Source: Viola odorata (Eukaryota; Streptophyta; Magnoliopsida; Malpighiales; Violaceae). Taken from it: DNA of 64,000 bases. Below are positions 43,745 to 55,609 of the stretch, piece after piece; positions within the stretch are counted from its first letter, which is position 1, and each line of letters opens with the position of its first letter. The notes under the pieces are model-generated. The model made no database searches. It had not been told where the DNA came from and saw nothing but the letters and a program-made list of their open reading frames with translations. The DNA is taken from assembly GCA_963691705.1 (NCBI GenBank), contig OY829544.1, positions 40,755,917 to 40,819,916 of the forward strand. Reading direction: 5' to 3'. Position numbers and translations under genes: made by a program.

Positions 43745-45996
43745 AACTTCTCAACTTTTAGGCAAGAAGACTTTCTAGGCCAAGAATGCAAGAGTTCTGA
43801 CGTGGAATGGACTCTGAAGTAAATCTTTCAAGTCTAGACCAAGAAAATTTTCTAGCCCAAAAATATTTTATGGTCCAAATTCTGGACATGTGAAGCAATG
43901 GGATGAGCTTTTGGGCCCAAGACGTGAAATTCAAAAAGAGGAGCAATTTAAAGAGTGATCTTATCATATGTTCAGTTGTAAATCCTTTGGATCGGATACA
44001 ATTTATTTAAGTTTTGAATTTATTATTTGGATATATTTTTAGAAATAATCAAGGAGGAAAAAGGGTATTTAATCCTTCCTTGTATTATCTAGAACAAAAC
44101 TTTCATCTTGGGAATTAATTCCAAATTTATTTTCTCTCATCCTCCTTCATCTAAGAACATAGCCCGCTCATGCTCTTACCGGGAACCTTTTTTCAACTGT
44201 TTTTAATCCTGACCACTTGTTTTGGCCAAGCCTCCGGCCAAGACATATTTTTCAGTTTTGTTTTCTTTTGCAGTTTATTTCCAGCAACCAAACCCCCAAA
44301 TTCAGTGACGAGGAAGTCAACCCAACCGGTCATCAGAGGAATCCACATCTCACCAATAGAGTCTCTGCCGACGATCCTCTTACCACTATCTACAAGTCCC
44401 TTGTGGATGATTTTAAGTTGTAATTTATAACTATTTTTTATGCTCCCGACAGGCAATCAAAATTTGGCACCATTGCCGGGGACTCTAATGGTGTTTTAGT
44501 TTGTTTTTCCTTTGCAGAATAAAAGATAGTGGTGACCGACACCGCCTCCGATGACATCCCACTGTCACGGATGAAGAGGAAGCCACCACGATCAGAGTGA
44601 ATAAGGACTGATGTGTGAAGCCTAGAATAATAACTAAGGGAGCTATATGGGAGGCAACCCATGGTTTTTTTATTCCATTTATTTTTGTTTTATTTTGACA
44701 TAAGTTCAGATATATCTCAAATTCTGTGCTTAAACATCCTTTATACTTGTTACTAGGTTTGGTGTCGCATGAGAAGAGAATCCAAATCCAAGGGAAAATC
44801 TCAGCTCGGCAGGGGTCTTGGTTAGTGGCTTGGCCAAGACACTCTTCTAGAACCAGACCAAGCCGTTCCCTCAACAACTACCTCTGCCCTAGCATGGACG
44901 ACTGCCCTCATTGACTAGCAATGAGAGACAAACACGTTGCTCCAAGAGTTCATGGGAGACCTTAATGCCCTACTTTGATCCCTGACCCTCCACAACAAGT
45001 TTGATGATGTCGTCCTCCCCAAGTCACCTCCACCAAACTAATTACCCTTGGTTGTACTATTCTTTTTTCTTTTTCTTTTAACCTTTTTAGTTTTATTTTT
45101 AGGTTTTCTTTTATTTTTCTGTTTTTCCTTGTCTGGGTTTTTTGTTATTTCACTCACACATTGAGGGCAATGTGTCTTTCAAGTGTGGGGGTGCATAATT
45201 GTATGGACAAGTGTCGTAAATATGTGTTTTGTTGTATCATTATTTGTTGTATTATATGCATGCTCTAACCTACTATTTTTTTTTATTTTTTAGTTTAATT
45301 TTCTGCATGATTTTCTTTTAGTGTCTTGGCCAAGTCGAAGACCAAAGACACTCTAGGATTTTTAACCTTTTTAACGAGTCATATGCATGATTTTCTGTTT
45401 TGATTTTTGTGTGTTTTTAGATAGACTGCATGTTGTGTTGTTTTCAAAAATCAGAAACCATCTTGTATTTAAACATTTGCCTCACCATATAGAAAACAAA
45501 GGATACTTGATTACATAACTCCATGTTTTGCTACCAAGGCATCTGAATGGGTTTAAGATTTAACATTTTCAACTCCAGTTAAATGAATAATATAATTCAG
45601 ACCCGACTGACAACCGTGGGCTTCGTCTGACAACTGAGGGTAAACTTGAGTTAGACGTTGTCTTCTCCATAGTAGCGCTGTGGAGATAGAGATGAACATC
45701 ATTGAATCAGTGATCGAATCATAAGAACATAGCTCGCTCATGCTCTTTCCGAGAACCTTTTTTCAACTGTTTTTAATCCTGACCACCTGCCTTGGCCAAG
45801 CCTCCGGCCAAGACATATTTTTCAGTTTTGTTTTCTTTTGCAGTTTATTTCCAGCAACCAAACCCCCAAATTCAGTAACGAGGAAGTCAACCCAACCGGT
45901 CATCAGAGGAATCCTCTTACCACTATCTACAAGTCCCTTGTTGATAGTTTTAAATTGTAATTTATAACTATTTTTTATACTCCCAATAGACAATCA
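43745..45996 (+). mobile_element. short degenerate LTR element, Athila-type signals
   Basis: The 5' LTR ends ...GGCAATCA at 44459, followed by PBS TGGCACCATTGCCGGGG (44465-44481). The internal region is only about 730 bp and ends in a purine tract AAGTGTGGGGG (45181-45191). The 3' LTR runs from TGCATAATTG (45192) to GACAATCA (45996). The two LTRs match clearly over 44157-44459 and 45725-45996. No gag or pol, so it is a non-autonomous or heavily deleted copy; its left end is cut by copia copy A. GTCTTGGCCAAGAC-type palindromes occur in it. Confidence 0.65.
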
Positions 45997-48640
45997 TATT
46001 GGGTTTTTTCTACAAAATAGATAAGATTTCACTCAAGATATAATTATCCTAACTACAATTAAATATTCATTTAGTTTGGGTTTTTCTGCAAAATATGTAA
46101 GATTTCACCCAACATATAATTATCCTAGCTACTATTAAAGATTCATCATGTAAATAAGAATAAACAAATAAAAATTTAAACCAATAAAGAATGAAACTAA
46201 ATTTGACTTTTCACAAATAACTATCAACATTTATATGCGTTTTAGTCGAGATGCAAATAAAATGAATGATTTATAAGTTCTTATATAGAGAATCGTGTAA
46301 TATTTTAAAATTTTAAACACCATCTCTTTTAAATTTCACATCAAATTAAGTTAAATTAATTATGTAAATTATATCAATTTAGTAGTGCAAATGAAAAAAA
46401 AAATCGATCATGAATTGCATTTCCTTATAATTGATGAATTTTGTGGAATCAATCTAAAAAAAGAAGACACTTTGTTCTTGGAATTGATGAGGCGAGTCTT
46501 GGTCATAATTTCTCAACATTTCTACATATTTAACTATTTATAGTCTATTTAAACTCAGACAAAAAAGAAGGAGAAGAGCATACGAGTATATTTTCTCTTT
46601 ATCCGCAGCTGAAGAAACTAAGGAATTAACTTTGCTCGGGCATCATTTACTTTTATTTTATTTATTTATTCTTTACTTCCTCTTCTCTTTCTTTCTTTCT
46701 TTTTAAGAAAAGAATTATCTCTCCATGTGTTTCACGGGTTACAGATTATCCTAGTATTTAGAAAAAAGAGAGGAAGGTTCTGTCATACATAGATTCATGA
46801 GAACCTAATGATTCCCAAGAATTAATCTTTTCCATTTTTTTTCCACTTCTTTCCTTCTCTCCTGTTGCACCATTCTTTTAAATCTTTTACTTTTGCTTTC
46901 TCCTGTTTGTTTCCTTCATTTTTTTAATTAATTAATTAATTATTAAAATATGGAGATAAGATAAGAAAAATAAACAATGCTTTATTTTCAATTTTTAATT
47001 ATCATTTTAGGAAAAAAGGGGAAAATGAAGAAAATAAAAAAAGTTATCATGTATGAAAATAAACTAATTTTTATAATTATTAAATTCTTTAACTATGGGG
47101 AAAATAGTTGGAGGGTGCAAATTGAGACACATTAGACAAACATAGGGTACAATTTGAAATATTGATAATGCAGAGTGCTATTTGAGATTTTTTGCAATGG
47201 TAAAAAAATTATTAAGCTTGAATTAATTTGTTCTGTTCAATTTTGGATTTCTTTTGTTTAAAAAATAGTTATATTGGAGTATTAATTATCATTACGATAC
47301 TAGAAATTGAACCCATGATTTATATTATACAAACGGCATACACTAATTCAGTTGAACTGTAAACTTACATGCAAAATTTGGATTTAATCTAGAAGAATTC
47401 AGTGAAGGAAAATAATAATTATTTGGAGTCTATTAAGAAGCAATTTATGGGCATTATCTTGTTATAGACTAATAGTTGGGGTCTTGAGACATGAATGCAG
47501 TCAGAAGTAACAGACTCATAGAATTTGTAACCTTCCTGATAATTCCTTAATTTTATGATATGGGCCATATGGCCATGGGATGAATCCAGCTTTATCTCTC
47601 CCATGCGTTTCACATGTACTACCTCTTCGCAGGTCGATGAACCTTAGTTTCTTTTTTTCTTTTTTTTAATCAAGCATCATCCATTTTCATTCAAGCAATC
47701 ACCACATTAGATGCTAACTACTCCAAATTTAAACTAAGTAGAATCTAAAAAATCGACAAAGCTCTCCCTCATAATTATAGAATGGACCTTAGATTCTAAT
47801 TAACATAACCTAGGTTGTATAAAGTAATAATTTATTAGTAAAAATAGATTGCACTGTTATTAGTAATAAATAATGACTTTCTAGCCAATGAACACGTAAC
47901 TTATTGGTTTTTTTGCTAGTGATAAAAGTATCAGTTTGAGACTCAAACTCAAATTTAAATGTCACCCCACCTATAAAAAAATTATAATTTTCTGTGATGC
48001 AAGGAAATTATAGAAAAAAAAAGGGAAATTTACGAAAAAAATTAAAAATCTTAAAATCAATTTTCTATAATCTTTAATGGCAGAATTCGAGCTATCCGAA
48101 CATCATTTTTGGGTAACATGTTATGTTCGAGGTAGTGCAACATGTGAACTAGGCGTCCGTAAATTTCAAAATTATTCCTTGTCATACTATTCATAGTATT
48201 TATTGAGCAGACCAAAATCTCCTTATGATTTTAAGACATGACTTCCCAAATTTTTAAGTCCATCATAATAGTCCCTAAATTTTATTATTTTTTATTAATT
48301 TATTGTATTTTTTCTCTGCGAATTGTTTTTTATTGAATGACTCCTAATTTTTTTTCCTTAATTCATTTATCATATATGGTCATTCCAAAAACTACCACTA
48401 TATTCCCCATGGGTAGGGTGTAGCCTCTTTATGGTTTTGGGGTATGGTTCTCATTTGTTGTAATTTGCATTGATAAATAAGAATGAGCGAGTCAAATGAG
48501 TATGTATATACTTATCAGTTGAGCTGCAATTCTAACTTTACTAATGGAGAATTTTTTAAACCTATAAATTAAGTAAAATTATATTAGAAAAATAGCAAGG
48601 AAAAAGAGAGAACTATATAGATTCATAGAATAGTTTTTCT
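45997..48640. other. AT-rich intergenic DNA
   Basis: A tandem duplication of about 75 bp lies at 46000-46150 (TTTGGGTTTTTCTGCAAAATA unit, TATAATTATCCTA). The dispersed repeat shared with 32985-33215 is at 46205-46425. Poly-purine and poly-pyrimidine stretches occur at 46670-47050. No gene was recognised. Confidence 0.5.
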
Positions 48641-48649
48641 TGGATTATT

Positions 48650-49675
48650 TTAGTTATGTGATTCATTCATATAGTGTCTGTGATTTTTTCAAATAGTGTC
48701 TATGATACGAATATAGGGTTTGTGATTTGATCATATTGTCTGTGATTCGATCATATAGTGTTTGTGATTCGATTATATAATATTTGTGATTTGTTCATAG
48801 TGTCTGTGATTTGTTCACAGTGTTTGTGATTTGATTATACGTTGTCTATGATTCAATCATATAGTATTTGATTCAATCATATTGTGTTTGAGATATATTT
48901 ATATAGTGTTTGTGATTCAATCATATTGTTTCTATGATTTGATCAGATAGCCTCTATTACATGTTAATATAGTGTATGTGATTTGTTCACAGTGTTTGTG
49001 ATTCAATCATACGTTGTTTGTGATTCAATCATATAATTTCTATAATTCGATCATATCGTCTCTATGATATGTTCATATAGTGTCTATGATACTAACATAG
49101 TGTTTGTGATTTGTCATATTGTCTGTGATTTGATCATACAATGTTTGTGATTCGATCATATGGTGTCAGTGATATATTTATATAGTCTCTTTGATACGGA
49201 TATAGTGTATATGAATAGATCATATAGTGTATGTGATTTGTTTATAGTGTCTGTGATTTTTTCATAGTGTTTATGATTCAATGATCTGTTCGTGATTGAT
49301 TCAAAGTGTTTGTGATTTGCTCATAGTGTATGTGATTTGTTCATATAGTGTCTGTGATCCGTTTATAGTGTTTGTGATTCAATCATATAGTATGTGTGAT
49401 GTGCTCAGAGTCTTTGTGATTTGTTCATAGTGTTTGTGATTCAATGATCATAGTGTATGTGATCCGATCATCATGATGTCTGTGATCCGATTAAAGTGTT
49501 TGTGATTAGATCATATAGTGTATATGATCAATGATCATAGTGTTTATTATTTTTTCATAGTGTCTGTGATATGTTCAAAGTTTCTGCAGTTTATTCTTAT
49601 AATGTATGTGATCTATTCATAGTGTCTGTGGTTTAGATATAATGTCTATGATTTGTTCATAGTGTATGTGATTTG
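48650..49675. repeat. degenerate minisatellite, about 1 kb
   Basis: Several dozen units of about 20-25 bp on the pattern 'tgtgattcgatcatatagtgt', with variant words (tatgatacg, gatgtgctcag). It ends exactly at the outer terminus of the copia copy B LTR (49676), so copia inserted into or next to the array. Part of it recurs at 10617-10785. Confidence 0.85.
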
Positions 49676-50168
49676 TGTAGGGTTTTAGTCGTAATCACAG
49701 TGGAAGACTTATTACAAACACGAAATAGGAACCAAGTCATTTAATATAATGTATGAAGATTAGGATTCGAACCGTGTACCTTACAGCGGAAATAGAATTG
49801 TTGAAGCACCAAATCAAAACGCAGAAATTGAATGGATGAACCGTCTGCAAGAGGTCAAACCGAACCAACAGGTGTTGCCCGTAACGACGAACACCCTCTA
49901 TTGGTATCCACACGAATGAGCCAAATATTTGTCAGGAATGGTCTGCTAGAACCGAAGGAAGAAGGATTCATAATCTACTAGAATGCAACTCATTGCATTT
50001 TTCTCTTCTTCTTGGTGTTTGGCTTTCTTCTCTAAGAAATCCAAAATGCTAACAAAACTAACACCTAACCCTTTAGGTTTTCATCCTTAACTTTATATAC
50101 TAGGGTTTTAATTTTGGTTAGTTACCAAAGTTTCTTACTAGTATATGTTAGGCATTATCAAAGAATAC

Positions 50169-51352
50169 TGATGGGTGTCGAATCCGTCAAAAATAACTAC
50201 AACTTATTAGTATCTACAAAGATTCCAATTAGTGGTAAGAGGTTCGATCCATAAAGAATGGGTAGACTTAAAACAAGATAAAAGGCAAGAATTAATCACT
50301 TAGGTGAAATTGAGGGTTTTTGTTTAAAACTAAAAAAACTGGAAAATAAATAAAGCAAGTAAACGGTCTTGACCAAGAATGAGGTTCTTGGTCAAGACAC
50401 AGATCAAGATGAAACTATCAAATATGAGAGAAATTCCTAGTAGAGGTTTGGCAAGCGATGAGATATGAGTTGCAATCATGGACGCATGGGTATTCATCTT
50501 TAATCTATAGAGTTGCTATAGGATCAAGGTATGCTTATGACCCCTACTTCCCTCCTGTATCAACACCACCTCAAGTACGCTTAGAGATGATGTCTAACCA
50601 ACTAGCACCATACTGGTTAAAGGGTTTACTGAATTGGTTGATGAACGATCAGGGGAAGACAACTCCAGATTAGTTAAATGCAGATTTAAAGATTAATAAG
50701 ATCAGTTAGGTCTCATGCAAGCTCATACTCATGCTTTAAACACCTCTATTAAGAACAAGAAATATTAGTTAGAACAAGACAAGAAAAATAGAGAAAACGG
50801 TAAAACTATTTAAATATAAAGAAAAATAATTGAACGAAATAAAATTGATTTGGAAGAAGGGATGTCCCTCTAGGGAAGGTAAGGGAGAGTATTTATAGTG
50901 ATCTGTCTCCCTTAAAATCCTCTAGCAAATCCTAGTTTTAAAAATTGTAATTTGAATCTAAATTTAAATTCTAAATAACTAACCAAATCAAATCAAATAA
51001 CAAATCCCTCAAAATTTGATTCCGTGATTCGAATTGAAATTCAAAGCTATGTCCAACTGCGCCTTCTAGAAGTAGCCGTGTAAACATACGTCTTCAGCCA
51101 AGTGGCCCAAGCCCAAGCCCAAGCCCAAGCCCAAGCCCATTGCTATCCAAGAAGGATCGTCTTGGCCAAGACATTGTTCTTGGCCAAGAAAGGTGTCTGC
51201 TCCATTCTGCCCAGATTTTGCTCCTTATTCTCCCCTCATCGCTTACTTCCTCCCCAGATCTATTTTCTGCACATGTATAGAAATTCATCTCTAATTGGTA
51301 GAATCACCATCTAAATTAGATAGTAAAAATATCTACAATTTAAGCTCAATCA
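50169..51352 (-). repeat. 3' LTR of the LARD-like element
   Basis: Carries a CCCAAG hexamer expansion at 51105-51138, where the other LTR has only two or three CCTAAG units (about 55274-55289). Confidence 0.85.
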
Positions 51353-53381
51353 AATCCCCCACACTTAAGCTAATGCTTTCCCTCAAGCATTCAACAAATA
51401 AAAACAAAATAAAAACTAGCAATTCAATTTCTTTCAAAGATCCGATTCAACACAAAAAATACATAGACTTCAATCTCTAAATCCATCCTAGATTAACAAG
51501 CCCTTTTCAATATCCATAAACATCTCATCCATCACAATAGCACCATAATTGTCAGCCTTGCACTCAAGAGAACAGTTGGAGGAACTAAACGTTTGATTAC
51601 ATTTTTATTTGTCTTAGCCATTAATCCAGAAACATATAGAGTTGTTGACACAAGCATATGTGCATACATTAGACAAAAAATTAAACATATAAGCACAAAT
51701 TGTTACCAAGTCATGTCTGCATTGAGATCTCATCTTTGCCCACTTTGGAGTCTTTATTGCACTATTTCTTTCTTTTTCTTTTCCTTTAGGCAGTGCTTTC
51801 TTGGAATCTTTTTCTTTCCCTTGCTTTGCAAATAATACAACACATAAAGTTCAAATAATGGACACCTCTAACTTAGCTTGTTTGGCCCGGTTGTAAGGGA
51901 TTAACTAAATGCACTTCGGGGAGTTTCGCCTACTTAAGGGGTGATGGTACCAAATTACCAACACCGTGCAACCCCGTTGGTTCCAGAAGTGTCCACAATC
52001 ACAAACAAGGAATTTAATGACTCTATAGGCAGTGCAAAATTAAAGACAGACAACGCTTATATTTTTCTGGACAGTTTAATTATTCTTGGTCAATGACAGA
52101 AAATTGCATTCTTGGTCCATGTCTTGGCCAAGAAATTTTTATGGTGTTCCTCCAATGATCATCTTAGGTTCCAAGCTAAATTAATTATGAGTCTATGGTG
52201 ATAAGCAAGAGTTACTGATATTGAACATGTTACACTTATGGTTGCCTTGTTAATAAAGCATGGATTTAATTAGTGAAGTGTCATGGTATTTAAAGTGTTG
52301 AGGCAATTTTTCCAGAGAAAAAGAGAATTCTGATTTTTGTGCAACACAAAAAACACAAAACATGCAAAGACTAACCTAAAAACACTCAAAAATCAAAAGG
52401 GAAAATTATGCAAAAATTAAAAATTAAACCCAAAACTGGAAAAATTAGTTAACACGTTAAAAAATATATAAAATACACAAGAAATACTACAACACAGTAG
52501 GCACGTAACAAATCCCCCCCTCCCCCCCCCCCCCCCCCACACACACACACTTATCGGGCACATTGTCCTCAATGTGTAAGCGAAGAAAAACAAAAAACAA
52601 AAAACAGAAACACATAAAAATATAAAATAAAAAGAAGGAAAAAGAAAGAAACAACCTGGGGCAAGGCCATTAACAAAAGGTAGTGGAGTTTCATCATTGG
52701 GAAAGGTAGAATCGAATTTTTTGGTTAGAGAAACATTAGACTCTAGGAGGGATGTTTGCAGAGCAGCTGCTCAATTCTGGGCAGTAATGAAGATTTGAAG
52801 GAGTTTGTTTATCTCCTTCTGTTGGTCTAGAAGAGCAGCCATTCATTGGTCTCCTAGCATCATATCATGAAAGATGAAAAATCATTATTAGATTCCAGAA
52901 GAAGAGAATTATTTATTTGAAACAAAACAAACTAAAGTAAAAATATGGGTTGCCTCCTAAGCAGCGTCTTTGTTTATAGTCTTAGACTCGACTTTTCGAG
53001 CAACACTCATCAACCAATCCTACTGAATGCTTTCGATGCCCGAAGTATGATGAGAATCATCCCATATAGTGAATGGTCTTCAAGCAAGGCATTCTGCAGT
53101 GAACCATTACATGATTAAATTTCCAATTTGGGTTCCTATAAAATAAAAAGAAAAGATTGGTTATGAGTGTAGGGAGATTCAATAAAAGGATCAATAAAAT
53201 CAAATACTTTTAGAACTTCCCTTTCGTACACAACCGTTGATGGTTTGATTACCATTTCTATCTCTTTCTCAATATTCCTCATGCTCTCATCTGGCTCGAT
53301 GCAATGATAATCCTCTGAAACCTTCAGCTCCTGCTCTAGTGAAGTTTCAGAGTGGTTTTGGAGTTGATCTGGCTGGTCTGG
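51353..53381. other. non-coding interior of the LARD-like element
   Basis: No pol homology. A C homopolymer followed by CA repeats lies at 52517-52550, next to a GACAATGTGCCCGATAAGTG block on minus that resembles the pre-PPT region of Athila elements. Otherwise nothing was recognised. Confidence 0.5.
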
Positions 53382-54016
53382 CTAGATAATAATTTTTGCC
53401 TCCAAATTTTGGGATTCGTCTTGACCAAGAGTCGTGTCTTGGTCAAGACAGTTTGGCAAATTTATCTCCGGAAGTAAGAATTGAAAATCATTCCAACGCC
53501 TCCCAAGGTCGGTCTGATTGGGCTGATTAGGTTGAGTAACTACTTCTGCCTCCGGGTCTTGGACTAGACATTTATCTTGCTCAAGACAGTCTGGCAGATT
53601 TATATTACTTGGCGACGTGACATCATTAGCATCATACTCCATAGTGAGGTCTGACTCCGAAGATGTACGTCTCTGATCCTCTATAAGGAATTTGAGTTGT
53701 TCTTGTATGACTGCTAATACCGCCGACCGTTCCCGGATCAATTGGATAAGATTATCAGAAATAGGAGGATCTTGTCTAATTTGTGGAGGTTGAAAATATT
53801 GATAATTAGGAACAGGTTGAACTCCATAATTAAAAATTTATTGGTTCCATCCAGCGGGATATTGATTAGATGTTTATGGATTGTAATACGGATCGTATCC
53901 CCATTGTGGCGGACCATAGCATCCTTCATAGCCGGTTATATAGCCTTTGCTAAAATTACCTACATTAAAACATTAAGGAGCAAAGTTTAATTGAGAAAAA
54001 GAATTAAAATTAGCCA
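53382..54016 (-). pseudogene. gag-like N-terminal ORF of the LARD-like element
   Basis: From the ATG at about 54016 (MANFNSFSQLNFAP) the frame meets an early TAA, then continues with GYEGCYGPPQWGYDPYYNP-like aromatic-rich sequence, another stop, and a 119-residue acidic end (53382-53741) with repeated LGQD/LDQD/LEQD words. It resembles the low-complexity N-terminal proteins of non-autonomous Athila-related elements; no knuckle or enzyme domain. Confidence 0.45.
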
Positions 54017-54102
54017 TTAAAGAAAAGAAAAATGGAAGGAGAAAAAAAGAAAATGGATAGAAGAGAAAAATCTGGGCTTCTGTCTTGGCCAAGACCAAAC
54101 CA

Positions 54103-54122
54103 TTCCCTGGCGACGGCGCCAA
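54103..54122 (-). other. PBS of the LARD-like element
   Basis: TTGGCGCCGTCGCCAGGGAA on minus, just inside the 5' LTR end (CCCATCA then AAT). It matches the tRNA-Asp-type PBS of Athila elements with small differences. Confidence 0.7.
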
Positions 54123-54126
54123 AATT

Positions 54127-55512
54127 TGATGGGTATCGAATCCGTAAAAAATAAATACAACTTATCAGTACCTACAAAACATTGCAAATAGTGGTAAGAG
54201 GTTCGATCCACAGAGAATGGGTAGACTTAAAACAAGATAAAAGGCCAAAATTAATCTCTTAGGTGAAATTGGGGGTTTTTGTTTAAGAACTAAAAAAAAC
54301 TGGTAAATAAATAAAGCAAGTAAACAGTCTTGGCCAAGAATGAGGTTCTTGGTCAAGACACAAATCAAGATGAAACTATCAAATATGATAGAAATTCCTA
54401 GTAGAGGTTTGGCAAGCGATAAGATATGAGTTGCAATCATGGATGCATGGTTATTCATCTTTAATCTACAGAGTTGTTATAAGATCAAGGTACGCTTATG
54501 ACCCCTGCTTCCCTTCTGTATCAACACCACCTCAGGTACACTTAGAGATGATGCCTAACCAACTAGCACCTTACTAGTTAAAGGGTTTACTGAATTGGTT
54601 GATGAACGATCAGGGGAAGACAACTCTAGATTAGTATCCTTGGGCATCAATCGGGACTGGATCTGATTAACCTTCACCCCTACCGTTTTGCGGATGTTCC
54701 GCTAGCGCGTAGGTGTCTACTTCAATCCTCTTGGTCAATAATCCATGACCAAGATAAATGACTGCTGCATTTTCTATTCAACTCTAGATTAGCTAGATCT
54801 AAAATCAATCTGTAAACACGTTAAGATTATAACGAGATTACTTAAATGTAGATTTAAAAATTAATAAGATCAGTTAGGTCTCATGCAAGCTCATACTTAT
54901 TCTTTAACCACCTCTACTAAGAACAAGAAAGATTAGTTAGAGCAAGACAAGAAAAATAGAGAAAACGGTAAAACTATTTAAATATAAAGAAAAGCAATTG
55001 AACGAAATAAAATTAAACTGGAAGAATAGATGTCCCTCTAGGAAAGGTAAGGGAGAGTATTTATAGTGTTCTTTCTCCCTTAAAATCCTCTAGGAAATCC
55101 TAGTTTAAAAAATTATAATTTGAATTTAAATTTAAATTCTAAATAACTAACCAAATCAAATCAAATAACAAATCCCGTAAAATTTGATTTCGTGATTTGA
55201 ATTGAAATTCAAAGCTATGTCCAGTCGCGCCTTCTAGAAGCAGCCGTGCAAATACGCGTCTTCAGCCAAGTGGCCTAAGCCTAAGCCTATTGCTAGCCAA
55301 GAAGGATCGTCTTGGCCAAGACATTGTTCTTTGCCAAGAAAGGTGTCTGCTCCATTCTGCCCAGATTTTGTTTCTTATTCTCCCCTCTTCGCTTACTTCC
55401 TCTACAGATCTATTTTCTGCACATGTAGAGAAATTCATCTCTAATTAGTAGAATAACCATCTAAATTACACGAAAATAGATAGTAAAAACATCTATAATT
55501 TAAGCTCAATCA
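54127..55512 (-). repeat. 5' LTR of the LARD-like element
   Basis: Full-length copy, 1386 bp. Contains TCTTGGCCAAGA palindromes at 54317 and about 55311, as does the other LTR. Confidence 0.85.
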
Positions 55513-55609
55513 AATACCCTAGTAAAACTATACCAAGTATTTATTTAACTTCTTTAATAAATACACCGAATATTTATTTAACTCATTAAATAATTATTAT
55601 TAATTCTTT

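Larger units (their letters stand above)
50169..55512 (-). mobile_element. complete non-autonomous LTR retrotransposon (LARD-like), TSD AATAC
   Basis: 5344 bp, TGATGGGT...AGCTCAATCA. The perfect target duplication AATAC is at 50164-50168 and 55513-55517. LTRs: 50169-51352 (3', 1184 bp) and 54127-55512 (5', 1386 bp); the size difference is mainly a deletion of about 205 bp near 50673. Minus-strand PBS TTGGCGCCGTCGCCAGGGAA is at 54122-54103 and PPT AAGTGTGGGGGATT at 51366-51353. The 2.8-kb interior lacks pol, so it depends on an autonomous partner, by its PBS and PPT of Athila type. Confidence 0.9.

Noticed and set aside
33875..43749. A 5-bp target duplication for copia copy A
   Set aside because: The flanks GAATT and AACTT do not match; either they are mutated or the outer end is displaced, so no TSD is claimed.
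48650..49675. Spaced repeats as a CRISPR array
   Set aside because: Units are contiguous and degenerate without unique spacers, and the DNA is plant nuclear.
51094..51288. ORF ending in Gly-Leu repeats
   Set aside because: It is the translation of the CCCAAG hexamer expansion in an LTR.
52517..52550. C-run plus CA repeat as possible telomeric or regulatory DNA
   Set aside because: A simple homopolymer and dinucleotide repeat next to a purine-tract-like region; no telomere unit.
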